A stretch of DNA of 64,000 nucleotides from Pagrus major (taxonomy: Eukaryota; Chordata; Actinopteri; Spariformes; Sparidae): assembly GCF_040436345.1 (NCBI RefSeq), contig NC_133234.1, positions 13,656,446 through 13,720,445 on the forward strand. Direction: 5' to 3'. The notes beneath the pieces were generated by a model. That model was not told where the DNA came from, made no database searches, and worked only from the letters and a program-made list of their open reading frames with translations. Position 1 is the first letter of the stretch; every line of letters starts with the position of its first letter. Of the stretch, positions 1 to 12,119 are shown one piece after another. Position numbers and translations under genes: made by a program.

Positions 1-113
1 TTTGCATGTTAATTAAAATGTGATTTCCAAATTTGCCATTTTTATTAAGTATGGATATTTTGAGGTTGCAAAAAAGGATGGACACGCTTTTTGTTCTGAC
101 TCTCTATCTGCAG

Positions 114-2808
114 TGTGGTGTCATAAACAAACAACAATACGTGCAATGGAGGGAGCGGGGTTTGGCATTCGAAATGAGGGAAGGTGTCTACCAAATGACC
201 AATCCAAGTTTGCTCTCTTCAAGAGTCTTCAGTCAGGTTAGTGTTCGCCTGTTTTCCTACATAACCTTTCTATAAGATGCAGCAATAAGATGAAATAAAG
301 GTATGTATGTATGCTACGTATGTTTTCGGACAGAAAGGGAACAAAGTGGCTGTCAAGGGCTACTGGGGAGACATTGTTTCCAGTCCTTACCTCGCCTTTG
401 GCATTGAAACTGATGACAAGAGTATGCTGAAGACACAGAATGGGCAACACATTAAGGTAAAATATACAGTAGTGGTGCCACAGATTGCATGTTAGAGGCT
501 GTTCACACCTGGCATTTACACACATCTTGGTTGATCTGACCACAAGTGAACAGCTCAAGACGCACACAAGACACATCGAGGGCCTATTGAGATCTGATCT
601 CTCGGGCCACATTCAGAGGTGTTCAGGGCCAAGTATGACCACAGTTTTTCAGCAGTGTTCACTTGAATGTGTCCTGGGCCATACTGATTGACCACCTACT
701 CAACTGACCTCTGCTAAACAACAGAAAGAAGCTGCAGGCAAAATTAATTCTTGTACACACGAAACAAGCTGTCTGATTTCCTTTTTCCTCACTGTAATGC
801 AAATTACTTGTTTGGACTCCCTTATCTGTCAGTATAAGCAGCAGATGTTTGTGAATACACTGTCTGTTTCAACTGATTTCACCACTTAACTAGTTACCAC
901 TGTATCTCCAGACTCCCTTAAAAAATTGCACAATTTTGAGAGTTGTGATTGAGGAGAAACTAGTCTAAGTTTGCTCATTTACGACTACAGCAGATTTTTA
1001 ATAATTTGCGCCTTTTTGTTTTTTTAGTATTTTATGCAATACATTTGGTTGTGTCTTTCCTTTAAAAAAACATGTCTGAAGTGTGTCTTACCTGCCAACA
1101 TTTGTTTGAACACCCTGTTTCAACCGATTTCAACATTTACAAATTTTATTGACAGTTAATATGTCAAATTTTACAAATACAGAAAAAGTAAACAATACAG
1201 GCTACTTCTTTGTCGCCTGTGGAGAAAGTCCCAGACTCTCTTGAAAAATCACTTGTGAATTGTTGAGTTAGTAGAAACTTTATGAACTATGTAAAACGAT
1301 GTCAGTGAAAAATTCTTGATTATTTGGGACTTCTTGTAAATTCGGCAAATAGGCATTAATATAATTCTTTCTTTGTGAAAAAAACATAGTATCTGTTTGT
1401 CTCAGCAACTTTCGTGTTTATTTGCATATAGAGCAGGGAAGTGAGATCCAATCACGTGGTCACTCGAGGAGCCTGTCGAGACACATTCTAAAGCCAGGTG
1501 TATATTTGTGTACTTTGAGCTGTCCACTTGTGTTGGATTACCCAGGACAGATGTTTATGCTGGGTGTCAACAGCCTCTTAGATTATAGTTATGCCTCTGC
1601 TTCCTTTTATCATACAGAAGCAGTAAGTTCCTTCCTTTTTCTCACATCTACAGACAGCGCAGGATATCTCCTTTGTGAATGTACAGGCATTGTTCCAGTC
1701 CCTGTCCAGTAGACGGGGCTGCCCCACTACCTCTCAGTCAGACACAGAGGCAAAGGAGCCATCCCCACAGATTGACCGAAAATCTGTCACTATCAACGGT
1801 AAATGGCTATTTAACACTAGCAGGTCTGTGGCTGCAGATGATTGTCACTGTCAGTGCAGGTGAGAAGTAGAACAGCAGCTCATAGAAAACAAAAGCTGTT
1901 CAACTCAAAGTGAAAGGGTTCAGGCTGAGGTGGAAGATTGAAATTGATTATGTTGAATGATTTGTGGTTTCAGTCTGTTTTAATTTCCATATTTAAGCGT
2001 ATGTATGATCGATGACTTCCCGTCCCTCTGGAGTCTGTTTTGATGTTCAGCACACAGAAAACAAATGAAACCCGATGGTTTTAGAACTGAATTTTCTAAA
2101 ATCCTCCTCAGACCTGATACATCTTAATAGAGTCTCTGTGACGTTCCTGCCTATGGATTCACTTCACAAGCTGCCAGATAAAAAGAAATACTCCCACTTC
2201 TTCAACACCATCTACTTCGCTGCAAGGTGAGAGCTTTTTCCTCTAATTACAACAAAGATAATTTTACTGAGTAAATAATCCATATTTTCTTAAATATAAA
2301 TACAGTAACTTAACCTAAAATAGGATCCATTCACCACCCAGTCTCCCAGACAGCAGACTACTGGTATGACTGCTGATCATGTTTCATTTCTGTGCTTTTG
2401 TTTCCCTCTCTGTCACTGCTGTGAAGCTGCGCGCACCAGTTGGGCCCGGCGATGAGACAGATTGCAGCACCAGACGCCGTGCTCGTCGTGGAGTTGGCCA
2501 AGTGAGGGTTTTTATAGTAACTGAGCTTGTTACCATGGTGACAGTACAGTCACCAAGAGTACAGTGACTATGTAATTCACAAGTGCAGAGTATTTGCTTT
2601 TGTGTATGCTATAATTAACATATTTAATTGTAACTGCATTTATTTGTGTGTCGCTGTGTATCTCAGGTACATTTTGGATCTGAACAAAGACCAAGAGGAA
2701 GGCTTTGCAAAGAAAGTGGCGAGCATCGCTCTCGAGGGTGGATTTGAGACTTGGCACGAGGGGAAGAGTGATGACGTATATGCTGTTTTCATACCACAGA
2801 AGAAGTAA
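114..2808 (+). CDS. dnaaf3: dynein axonemal assembly factor 3, C-terminal part (partial at left edge)
   Basis: Six exons read in one frame: 114-236, 334-456, 1654-1798, 2112-2226, 2427-2501 and 2667-2808 (stop TAA). They total 240 codons plus stop, and all junctions are AG/GT with matching phases. The second exon encodes the family hallmark VKGYWGDI followed by AFGIE. The fourth carries HFFNTIYFAA and the fifth VLVVELAK. These match my memory of vertebrate DNAAF3 (C19orf51, relative of Chlamydomonas PF22), a cytoplasmic factor needed to pre-assemble axonemal dynein arms before transport into cilia. The N-terminal methyltransferase-like half lies left of the window. The neighbour tnnt1 is also adjacent to DNAAF3 in human 19q13.42, which supports orthology. 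The 1.2 kb intron 457-1653 and the other introns show no gene. Confidence 0.93.
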
Positions 2809-3163
2809 AGGTGGTTAATATCAGCAGAGAGCTCTGCTCCCATTGTCAGCACCTTTACCTTTACAGTATGTAACAGACTGACAGTCAAAGTGATTTTGCT
2901 TCACAGCTCAGACATTTTACAAGATCTTAAGCAAGAATGTGTTTTTCCTTCATAGAAAAGTTAAAGGTGCAATATGTAAGAATTGGCAACTTGTCAATTT
3001 CATCCTCAGCCCCTTTGAGCTTCATCTGTGTGTGGCCTCAGATAGCATTCATCTGTCTGCAGAAGCTTTGAATTTTACTGTTTTAATCTTAAAGAATAAT
3101 AATCAGAATTAATTTCCAATTTGAATGACACTGATTTAACATCCATTTTATGTTTACGTGCAT

Positions 3164-3169
3164 TTTATT
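3164..3169 (-). promoter_or_regulatory. tnnt1 polyadenylation signal (AATAAA on minus strand)
   Basis: TTTATT on the plus strand reads AATAAA on the minus strand, about 155 bases after the tnnt1 stop. It lies on the dnaaf3 side of the dnaaf3 signal at 3203-3208, so the two transcripts should overlap by several tens of bases at their 3' ends. Confidence 0.6.
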
Positions 3170-3202
3170 GATTACAGACACAATTGTGAATGGATGTATT
3201 TC

Positions 3203-3208
3203 AATAAA
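3203..3208 (+). promoter_or_regulatory. dnaaf3 polyadenylation signal AATAAA
   Basis: This is the first AATAAA downstream of the dnaaf3 stop, about 395 bases into the 3' UTR. It lies only about 115 bases before the end of the opposing tnnt1 coding sequence. A short fragment resembling one end of the local MITE family (GGTGCAATATGTAAGAATT) sits in the 3' UTR near 2965-2985. Confidence 0.7.
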
Positions 3209-3323
3209 TGCCACACAAAAAAATATTTTATATCTCTCCAAGAATAAGTGATAAACACTGCAAAATTGCTAATATCTTGTTTTGAAACTAGTGAACTGTC
3301 TTCTCTTTGCATCTCGTACTTGT

Positions 3324-5493
3324 TCACTTCCAGCGTCCTCCAACCTTCCCCTTACCGTGGACTTTTTTGCTGCAATGACACAAGAAAAATAATAGGCGGT
3401 TATGAAGAGTTGCAGGCCACACAGAAAAGACCAGTAGTTGTGTCTGACTGGAGATAGAAATGGAAGTACTTCTCTTTCTGCTCTATCACATATGTTCTAT
3501 GTTCATATCTTGGATGTGTGCATTCTGTTGTTGCAAACGTTTCAGAGTTGTGAATTTGATGTTTCCTGTGCACAAGTGACTTTTGCCATATGTTTGCATA
3601 ATCTATGCAAAGTAGCTTTCTACAATGCTCTATTTTTTTCTTTCCTTGGGCGTAGGAGTTGTGTAGTTTGAGTCGAGCAGACTGACTCACAATTTCTGAG
3701 CATGCTGGATTCTGTTCAGGAGGACATTGATCTGGAAAGAAAACACATTCTGACGTCACAAATGAGCCTTTTTTTGAATACTACTGTTGTAAATACTCAG
3801 TAAAATGGCCCACCTCATACTTCTGCCTCCTCATCTTCTCAGTCAGGTCGAATTTCTCGGACTCCAGCTGGTAGATACTTTCCCACATCTCCTTGGCTCT
3901 CTCTCTAAAACACAACAGCATTAACAGCTTGAGATGACAGAAGTACACACCCTCTAAAATCTTAATAAAAATGGACTTTAAACTGACCTCAGACCGTCCT
4001 CTCTCAGGTTCTCAATCGCCAGAGGCTTGCGTCTCTCTGCCAGAGTCTTCTTCTTGATTTCCCTTGCAGTTTGCCTTTTGCCTCGCCGCTGCTCTACCTG
4101 CAGGAAGCAAAACCCACTTTCTAGGGAGTATGAGGCACATGAAGTCTACAAACTTTCGGATGTATTTGTCTGACCTTGGCTAGGAACCCTCCAAAGTGAG
4201 CCCCCATGTTGGAGAGAACTTTCTTCTTCTTGGCCTCATCGTCCGCCCTCTTCTTGGCCTCCTCATCCTCTTTCCTCTGTCTCTCCTCCTGAGGAAGCAA
4301 CCTTCAGCTTATTACTGCACTTTCTCTTATTTAAATAGCTTTTTTACAGTGTGTAGGGTTATGATATTGTGATCTAAGCAGATTATTGACGTGCATGGAT
4401 TAAACAACATACGGAATACAACATTAATTACCGCAATCCGCGTCTGTCTGTCGCGCTCTTTTTCAGCCCTCACACGCTGCTGCTCAGCTCTTTCCGCCCG
4501 GCGGCTCTCCTATAACACAGACACCATGCCAGCTGGAGTTTTACACATGGCTCTTTAAGCTCTATTATTCCGAATATTCAGTGTGTCTCCATTTCAGACA
4601 AATAAATGGGAAAACAGCATATAAAAAGGCTTTACAATCCTGTCTTTGAGTCCAATGAGCTCCTCCTCCTCCTTCTTCCTCTGCTCAAAATGGACATCAA
4701 TTAGAGTCTGCAGCTCCAGAAGATCTTTCTCCATCCTTTTCCTGTGGATATCCTAACAGGAACCAGTGGATCAGGATTATTTAATGCTATTTTTGGTGCT
4801 AGAATAATTGAACTGTTGCATTAATAACAACCTTTCGGGAACATACATCAAAGTCAACCCGCTCCCCCTCAGGGATTTTTGGGGCAGCGAGCTGTGTCAC
4901 TAAAGGCCTGTAAAATAACATGAGGACGGGTCACAAAATACATTCATTTTAACTTCTTTGAGATGCATTTACTGGAAATATCTGTCTTTATTTTTAATAC
5001 GAAGTATTCCCATTTAGGCTTACTTGTATTTGGGGCGTTCTTCTTCAACATGACAGCCAGAGCAGCAATGAGAAAGTGAATCAGTTAGTTTTTTTACAAA
5101 CTACAGACCAGACAAAATCAATACAAGTTTAACTCTAAAAGGCAAAGAGGCATAAAGAAAATTTTAATCAGAAAACCAACAGTTCAATAAAATCAACATA
5201 GCTCTGCGTCACAGTCTCACCTCCCTCTCCCTGCTCCTCATCCTCTTCTGGAGAAAAGAAAGAGTGACAGAGTGATTGAGTTAAGAGAAAATATGAAACT
5301 GCTGCTTTATTAAACTGATAATAAATGAATGTTCTTACCCTCCTGGTGGCCTCTACATAAAATAAAAGAGTTGAAAGTATAAATCAGACACACAATCAAA
5401 AAAAAGAAATCAAAACAGAAGCTCATGTTATGAAATGAGAAATAAGGTAGCTAGTACAGGATTGACTCACCCATGATCTTCTAAGTCAGACAT
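3324..5493 (-). CDS. tnnt1: troponin T, slow skeletal type
   Basis: Twelve coding exons on the minus strand: 5471-5493 (ATG at 5491-5493), 5339-5352, 5221-5247, 5024-5042, 4847-4907, 4636-4752, 4432-4509, 4175-4288, 3988-4097, 3814-3904, 3691-3731 and 3324-3369 (stop TGA). They total 246 codons plus stop with consistent phases. The protein has a short acidic N terminus, then [11 protein letters not shown], a long charged coiled coil, [15 protein letters not shown] and the universal troponin T ending GGRWK. Troponin T anchors the troponin complex to tropomyosin and transmits the calcium signal in striated muscle. The GAHFGG block and the position next to dnaaf3 favour the slow isoform TNNT1 over TNNT2 or TNNT3. 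The acidic N-terminal region is unusually short and is built from tiny exons of 14, 27 and 19 bases, the type of exon that is alternatively spliced in this family. Confidence 0.95.
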
Positions 5494-5503
5494 GGTGACA
5501 CTG

Positions 5504-8084
5504 AAATCAAAAACATACCTCATATTATTTGTTTGTTCATGATTTTTTTAAATGTATTTCTGCTAAAAAGAGTAAAAAATAAATTTCTAGAACATATATG
5601 ACGCCTTTATAGAAACTGCACTGGAAAATGTTGGGAAATGAATTACACAACTAGCTGTTTAACAAAAGTTACAAACTTAAATATACTATTTCAGTAAAGG
5701 AGATCGTTCAATTTAACTTCAATAATACACCTGACTGTATATAAATTGTTTGCATGCGACTCCTGATGGCTGAGCTTTAATAGTACCAAAAGCTCCTGCT
5801 GCCTGAGGTCAGAAAATAAAAATTGTGAACAAATATCATGACTTATGAGAGGGCCACGGGAGTCAGCGGGGTCAGTGCTTTTGTTCAAAGAATAAGATTA
5901 AAGGGAAGGCCATTTGTAGCTAATGATCTAGGAATAGAAGAGGCTGGAGGGGGAGAGCAGTGTCCTGTTACCCAAGATAACAGCGAGGTATCAGCTGGCC
6001 GATCCCTCTTTATTAATTTGATTTACAAGAGAGAATGTGGGATGGAGAGATTAAGCTGGTCGGCCGGCTGCTATTAACACCAGCCAAGTCCTCTATTATC
6101 ATTTGATCTACTAGTAGTCTCACTGAACTGAGGGAATATCTAAATGTGTGTGGGAGGAACCCATAAATATTTTAGCATTCCTAACCATAACTGCAGCAGT
6201 TTATATAAGTATTTCAGTGTGACTTGTTACAGGAGACACAGTATTATAATCTTACAAAGGCAAAGCAGTCTGATGAGCTGCTCTTAAACTGAATAAACAA
6301 AAACGAAAAATCTCTAGGAAGACACACCAGCAATAGACCAAATTTTAAAACACTATTTCCAATGCAAATAACTGGAAGCCCTCCTAGACTGTCTGTCTTT
6401 GAGTGTATTAACGTGGTAGACGAAGCACTGAGGCTCCCCAAAATCCCTCAGATCCCTTCATAGCTAGTTTTTAGCCAAGATCTCAGAGCATGAGCATGTG
6501 ATTCTGAGTAAACACGGGCACATGGACAAAAGGCAGATGAGGGATTGGGAGAGGAATTCATCACATTGCTTCACTGTTGGATGTTTCCGGCTAAACTGAC
6601 CGCCATGCAGGCGGACGGAGAGGCCAAGGGCAACAAGAATAACTTGTCATGGGGAGCATTCCGAATTTCAGAGATATAATACACCTTTATCAACACCCAC
6701 TGGTGCAGTCCAGTGTTCAAGCACAGATTATGATGTTATGTTTCGGAGAAGAGCCCACTGAATGTTTATGTAATTAAGGGGAAAATCCCAAAGTTGCCAA
6801 AGATATCTAATACTGCAGGCCTAACATGTCTGTTAAATTGCACACAAGACATCTATATATTTCTGTTTGGAGCATTAATGCTTCAATCATTCCCCAATTT
6901 CAAATGTTTAAAGTTAATTATTTGCCCATTTTAAAATGTTAGAAGTTAGCTGATTTTTTGGCCACTTGCAGGTAGTAGAAACAAGCTATGAACTCACCAC
7001 TAATATATTAGCACCTTTAAAGTTAATAAGGCAAACTTGTTAGGAAACACCTGCCGTTATGCACGAAGCAGTCGAAGAGCAACATTAGCGTTCATTCACA
7101 GTAATGTTTCTGGCTACCTGATGAAATATTTACTCTCCTTTTAGCTCCGTTTTTGGTCTCCACCAACTCCTTTAGCTGCTAAATGCTCAGCTATGCTCAC
7201 TAGCTAACATCAGTTGCTAACTTTGTGTATGTCTGTCAATTGGTCCTGGACAACAAGTAGGCTAGCATACAGTGTTTTTTGTCACAAGCACAAGCTTCTT
7301 GTCAATGTAGATGCCCTGATAAAATGGCTCACAACTAACTCTGTGGATTATCTTGAGTAATGATTATATGGAGGTCATGATTTCTAGGGAAAGACAGTGC
7401 TGTTGAGTTTTTTTGTGTGTGCCATCTAGTTCCATCAAGAGAATAAACAGCTGATATCTCCAAAACTCGACAACTCACACCAGAACAATCTAGATGGATA
7501 AATAGCAGTACATGTACAAAAAAATATGTAGGTGAACTGTCCCTTTTAAGCTGCTTTAAGCCAGAAAACTAAAACAATACGCTTGAAGAAGCTGAAAATC
7601 TCTGTAGTGCTGAGAAGAACTGTAGATTTGGTGATAGTTCTCTATAGATTCATTATATGAGTGTTCTTTTTTGTTTTTTATTTTATCCATATTTTGACAA
7701 AATGTTTAACAGTCTTGAAAGTCACCAAACAATAATGTAATTTAAAATGTTTACAGTTCATTAACCATATTGTGTAATCAAAACCAATGTTGTGCACACT
7801 AACCGGAAATTGTAGATCTAGATATCAACCACAGTAGTCTGCTGCTAATCATGTCACTTAAAGATTGTGCCTGATAAATGTGATGGAAGACATTTCCTGA
7901 GTCAAGAAAAGCCCAAGCTGCTTTGATGGCTTCAACTTTTTGACTTACTGCAAATATGTCAGATAGGCAGAAACTACTGTACTGCTTCCAAATGGTCTCA
8001 TGTTTCATAAGTATATATATACCACAGCATTGTACAAGAAGAAAAATGTTGATTCAGTTTGGAGGAAAAGTCAAAGCAACATAC
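5504..8084 (-). other. tnnt1 first intron, no further gene seen
   Basis: About 2.6 kb between the inferred non-coding exon and the ATG exon. It is AT-rich with only short random open frames and no convincing exon, RNA gene or complete repeat. Troponin first introns often hold muscle enhancers, but nothing here could be pinned down by eye. Confidence 0.5.
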
Positions 8085-8168
8085 CTGAAGAGCAAAAGTG
8101 AAGGATGTTCACTGATGATGAAAACAAGAGAAGTAACAGGTAGAGGGGTGACAGAGCTTTATATAAAG
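8085..8168 (-). promoter_or_regulatory. tnnt1: tnnt1 non-coding exon 1 and TATA promoter
   Basis: On the minus strand a palindromic TATA element CTTTATATAAAG (8157-8168) is followed, after a typical start-site distance, by a short stretch ending at a strong donor, CTTCAG/GTATGT, with the exon edge at 8085. The ATG exon of tnnt1 begins after an acceptor at about 5501-5503 and has only a few UTR bases, so an upstream non-coding exon is required. Troponin T genes typically have one. On the side away from the gene, 8221-8236 reads as a CACC-rich box on the minus strand, the type of element found in muscle gene promoters. The exact start site (about 8130-8140) is inferred. Confidence 0.6.
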
Positions 8169-8239
8169 GGGGTCCTCTGGAGTGAGAGAGAAGTGTGTTG
8201 AACTACAATGTGTGCGTGTGTGGGGGGTGGTGAGGGGCA

Positions 8240-10071
8240 TGATTTAGAAAAGATGGACAGGGACTGTATGTGGATTATTGGTGGCTTTTGAGAGTGTAAG
8301 CTGAAGTCTGACAGGCAGTATAATGAGTGAGGGGTTTGCTGCTGACCTCACCGCTGAAACAGGAGACAAAAAGACAGGTGGTGCAAGATAAACAGAGACA
8401 GAAGAGAGAGAATAACTAGGCAAAACAAAAAAGGCAGTTTCTGTCAAGACACAAAGAGATCCTTCGTACGGCCCCGAACATCACTGATACCCTCGATCTT
8501 GGTTACAGAGCTGGACCTTGAAAACTAACTAACTTAAATGAAAATAAGAAAATCAATACTTGTATAGCAGCAGTTTCTGGTAAAACAGGCGTCATACTTA
8601 TAAGAGTAGGATTTTTATTTTGGGTTTTGAGCCACCTATCCTCATGTTGAAATGGTTTACAGTTCATTCAAAGACAAAGATAAGTCAGACCATGAACTGT
8701 AATAATAATGTTAGGCTTTATTTACTAGTCAGGGGAAAAAGAGGAACAACCACAACAGCTATTTATCTAACTGTAAAGGTTGTAATTAAAAAGAAGACGT
8801 CGTAAACATTTATCGCACCCTGTCGTAACAGCATTAGCAGATTCTTACAGATATTTTTGTGAAATGCAAATAAGCCCTTGTGAATGTCATATGCAAACAG
8901 CATTTCCATGAGTTCCTTTGGGTTCACAGAAAGGAAGAATAACAACCTGCAGAAGTGAACTCTCATGAGGAAACATCTGAGCATAAGGTGAGAAGAATTA
9001 TTTACAAAATAGAGGTATTAATAGAATGTAATGTGTAATTATTTGCAAAATACAGCAGGGACTAATAATGCTAATTTACAACATTATTAGTTTTTTGTTA
9101 TTATGTACAGATATCATCAAATGTGTCAAAGAATACACCAGGACTGAAAATAACCATTCTTCAGACCATTTTTATTTCCATTAACCAATATGATGACATA
9201 TTCACGTCTTTGTCATACCAACTGCCCCAAAACTCAAAGATATTATGTCTCAAATTATATAAACTAGAATGTTTTGTCATTTTTTCTTAAAGGGGCACTA
9301 TGTAGTTTTGTTAAAGAAACTCAGACAATCAGAATTTAATATTTACAAGATTGATACGGTAATAATACAAACTCAGATAATTTATTATTCCCTTAACTGA
9401 AATTGTGTTGTCCTTTAAGGTCTTTTTGTTTATTCAGTTTATTCAGTCATGAAAGCAAAGTTTGTTTCCCAAGTTTTTTTCAGTCAGTGAATAAAATTTC
9501 GTCCCAAGAACTACATCGAGCACCTTTAAAAGGAAAACTTAAACGATAAATTAATAATGAAAATAGCAGCAGATTAATATTCTGTGGATCAGCTAATAGA
9601 TTCATCAGCTAATCGTAGCTCTTGAATACATCACATGCTTCTGGGATGCTCTTCAATTGTGTCACAGATGTAGCTATGCAGATGTTGAGAAATGAAGTCA
9701 CTGGAGGCATTTATTACTGGAGTCAAGGATTTTAACTGTAAAGGAAAAGGGCTATTAGTGGTATAAACTGAGGTTTCTGTGATTTTTTTAATTCATTCAA
9801 TACATAGTAATCCCATTGTGGCCTAATTATTTTCAGAAGATAACATAATGAAGGCAAATAAAATATCGTAAGCGGCGCAAGCAAACTAAACGACTACTTG
9901 CAGAGCCAAGGTCACTTGAGAGTCTCGAATAGGCAAAGCAGTTATTTAAAATCCTCTGCCCATTTTGTTGTTATGTGTTTATTTAAATCAATTAAGTAAA
10001 TTCAACTCAGAAAAGCTTGGACCTGCACTGAGAGGAGTATTACATTCATTTTTACATATCCTAGGAGAAAT
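8240..10071. other. intergenic region between tnnt1 and the lectin gene
   Basis: The tnnt1 and lectin genes are divergent here. The region is AT-rich and no coding exon was recognised. It contains a diverged MITE copy at about 9292-9532. No clear TATA box for the lectin gene was found within 100 bases of its ATG. Confidence 0.5.
9292..9532 (-). repeat. MITE copy (family 1, internally deleted)
   Basis: It begins AAAGGGGCACTATGTAGTTT and ends with the inverse-type end GAGCACCTTTAAAA. Between them are the phrases of family 1, the 330-base element described at 29502-29834, in reverse orientation with a central deletion. Confidence 0.6.
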
Positions 10072-11818
10072 ATGCTCCATCTGGTGATCTGGCTGCTAGG
10101 TTCAGGTAAGTTTCTTTGTGTAAAATGACAAAATAATTGTGTGAAATTAAAATAGACACTGTTAGAATAACAATGCCTGCTGTATTTAATGTTTTAGCGG
10201 GTGTCCCTCTGCAGGTTGTGTCACTTTGTGCTCACCCATTCATCGAGAGTACCACCTGATTAGTGAGGCTAAGACATGGAGCCAGGCCCAGAGTTACTGC
10301 AGAAAGAGCTACACTGACCTGGCCTCCATCGGCAACCGCAATGACATGAAGAGGCTGGTGGAGATGGCAACAGCCAGTGGTTTGAGAAGTATCTGGATTG
10401 GTCTGAAAAAGGATGGGGTGGCGTCCTGGATGTGGTCTGTGGGGGAAGCTCAGACCACTGACTACACTAACTGGGCCAGTCCACCTGATTCCTCTCACAA
10501 CTGTGGAGGCATGAGGGGTGATGGGAAATGGCTCAGTGCATCCTGTGGAGCAAACCTTCCCTTTGTCTGTCAGGAAGGTACTGACTTCGATGTGACAGTT
10601 AGACAGGAAAAATACATTCATTTCCTCGAATCAGGAGCAAACTTGAGTGATGTCGCTCATCCTCTTGATGCTCAGATGCATGGTCTTATTCACTTACTTG
10701 ACGAGCTTTAGATTATCAACTTTGCAAAAAGAAACAGTTAGCCTGGCACAGTCCAAAGGTAATATAATAATCCAACCAGCATCTGTAAAGCTCACCTTGG
10801 TATAATTTATACTCTTTTTAGTAGACACCTTAAATAAAAGAATGAACTGGAAAATGAACATTTTTGAAGTTTTGATCTTTTTTCTTCATCCATTCAATGA
10901 AAGTGCAATGTAAATCACTGGAGTATCTCCTTATCACACCTTTAAGTGTACGCAGAAGCTTGAACCACATCTACACGTCTACATGTGTTTTTTCCATCCT
11001 CCCCAACCATGTTAATCTTTTCAGTACATTTTGCAATATTCACAGGTGAGGGGTCCAGCAGGATGCATGTTGTTCTTGAAGAGAAGTCTTGGAGAAACGC
11101 CCAGGAGTACTGCCGACAGAATTACCACGACTTGGTCGGCGTGAGCAGCCAGACTGAAAATCAGGCCTTACAGCAAATGCTTAATGAAGAGGGGCCGTCA
11201 ACGACCACATTCTGGATCGGTTTGTTCAGAGATGAGTGGAAATGGTCGGACCAGAGTGACAGTTCCTTCAGATACTGGGCGAGCAATCAGCCAAATAATG
11301 ATGGACAATGTGCTTTGTATGACACCTCTTACAAGACGTTGTGGGACAGAGGGTGTGGCACCTCATTTCCCTTCTACTGCTATGTTGGTAAGCAACATGT
11401 ACAGACTTAATGATTGATTTAAAAAAAAGAAAAGAAAGTGAACGTATGCTTGTTGTAATGTATTATTTCTGTTTGTTTAACCACAGCAGTCACAAGGAGG
11501 CACATCGTGAGGCTGGAACTGAAGTCAGATTCGTCCTTAAACTTCGGTGATACTGCTACGAGCAAAGCCATTTTGACCCAAGTAAGTTTTTGTTTAATGC
11601 TCTTGCTCTTTCGAAACACTGGCAGAGATCAAGAGGTTGTACACCACCAGTGTATACATACCACTATCATAGTAACATACCAGCTACTCTAATTGAATTA
11701 AGGTGTGGTTTGAAATACTAATTTTGTCTTTCTTTCATAGATCCAAAAAAGTTTCAAGGGTGTCAGGGTTCAGTGGAGAGTCCAGCCAGATGGGAGGATT
11801 TTCAAGAAAAAAGAGTGA
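10072..11818 (+). CDS. secreted protein with two C-type lectin domains
   Basis: Five exons: 10072-10105, 10215-10577, 11046-11387, 11487-11581 and 11741-11818, giving 303 codons plus stop with matching phases. The ATG opens a short hydrophobic signal peptide (MLHLVIWLLGSG). Exon 2 encodes a first C-type lectin domain with WIGL, WASPPD and a C-terminal FVC. Exon 3 encodes a second with WIGLF, WASNQPNNDG and FYC. One domain per exon is usual in fish tandem-lectin genes. The sugar-binding EPN/QPD triplet is absent from domain 1 and replaced by QPN in domain 2, and the later WND motif is not canonical, so calcium-dependent sugar binding is doubtful. The basic tail (RRHIVRLELK... to ...GRIFKKKE) has no membrane segment. 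It resembles the teleost macrophage mannose receptor-like or CLEC20A-like expanded family. No specific symbol can be assigned. Confidence 0.85.
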
Positions 11819-12098
11819 AGTCTGCAGTGCCAAACAACACAGTACAATTACTCCTGAACGTCTGTAGGGACACTTTAAATACTCAGATATAATTTGTTGT
11901 GTTGATGAGGTGGATCAAATACATCTATGTATATCTATATATCTATGTATATTTATAACATTAAAGTCTGTTTACAGGTGTCGGGGAGTTTTACTGCATA
12001 TGTGAAAAATCAGTGTAAAAGACTTCATCAAGTGAAAGAGTTGCATTTTGGTTAATGTAGGCACCGAGTTTTGAAAAGAAGAATGTGACTGTGTGAAA

Positions 12099-12114
12099 AA
12101 TAAATAAATAAATG
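12099..12114 (+). promoter_or_regulatory. polyadenylation signal cluster of the lectin gene
   Basis: Overlapping AATAAA motifs (AAAAATAAATAAATAAATG) lie about 280 bases after the lectin stop. The gene is tail-to-tail with cpt1c, whose stop is at 13463-13465. Confidence 0.5.
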
Positions 12115-12119
12115 CATTT

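Noticed and set aside
3400-3759. Minus-strand 119-codon frame over the tnnt1 3' region
   Set aside because: It reads through the penultimate tnnt1 exon and its intron. The real path uses the donor at 3690 and the last exon at 3324-3369.
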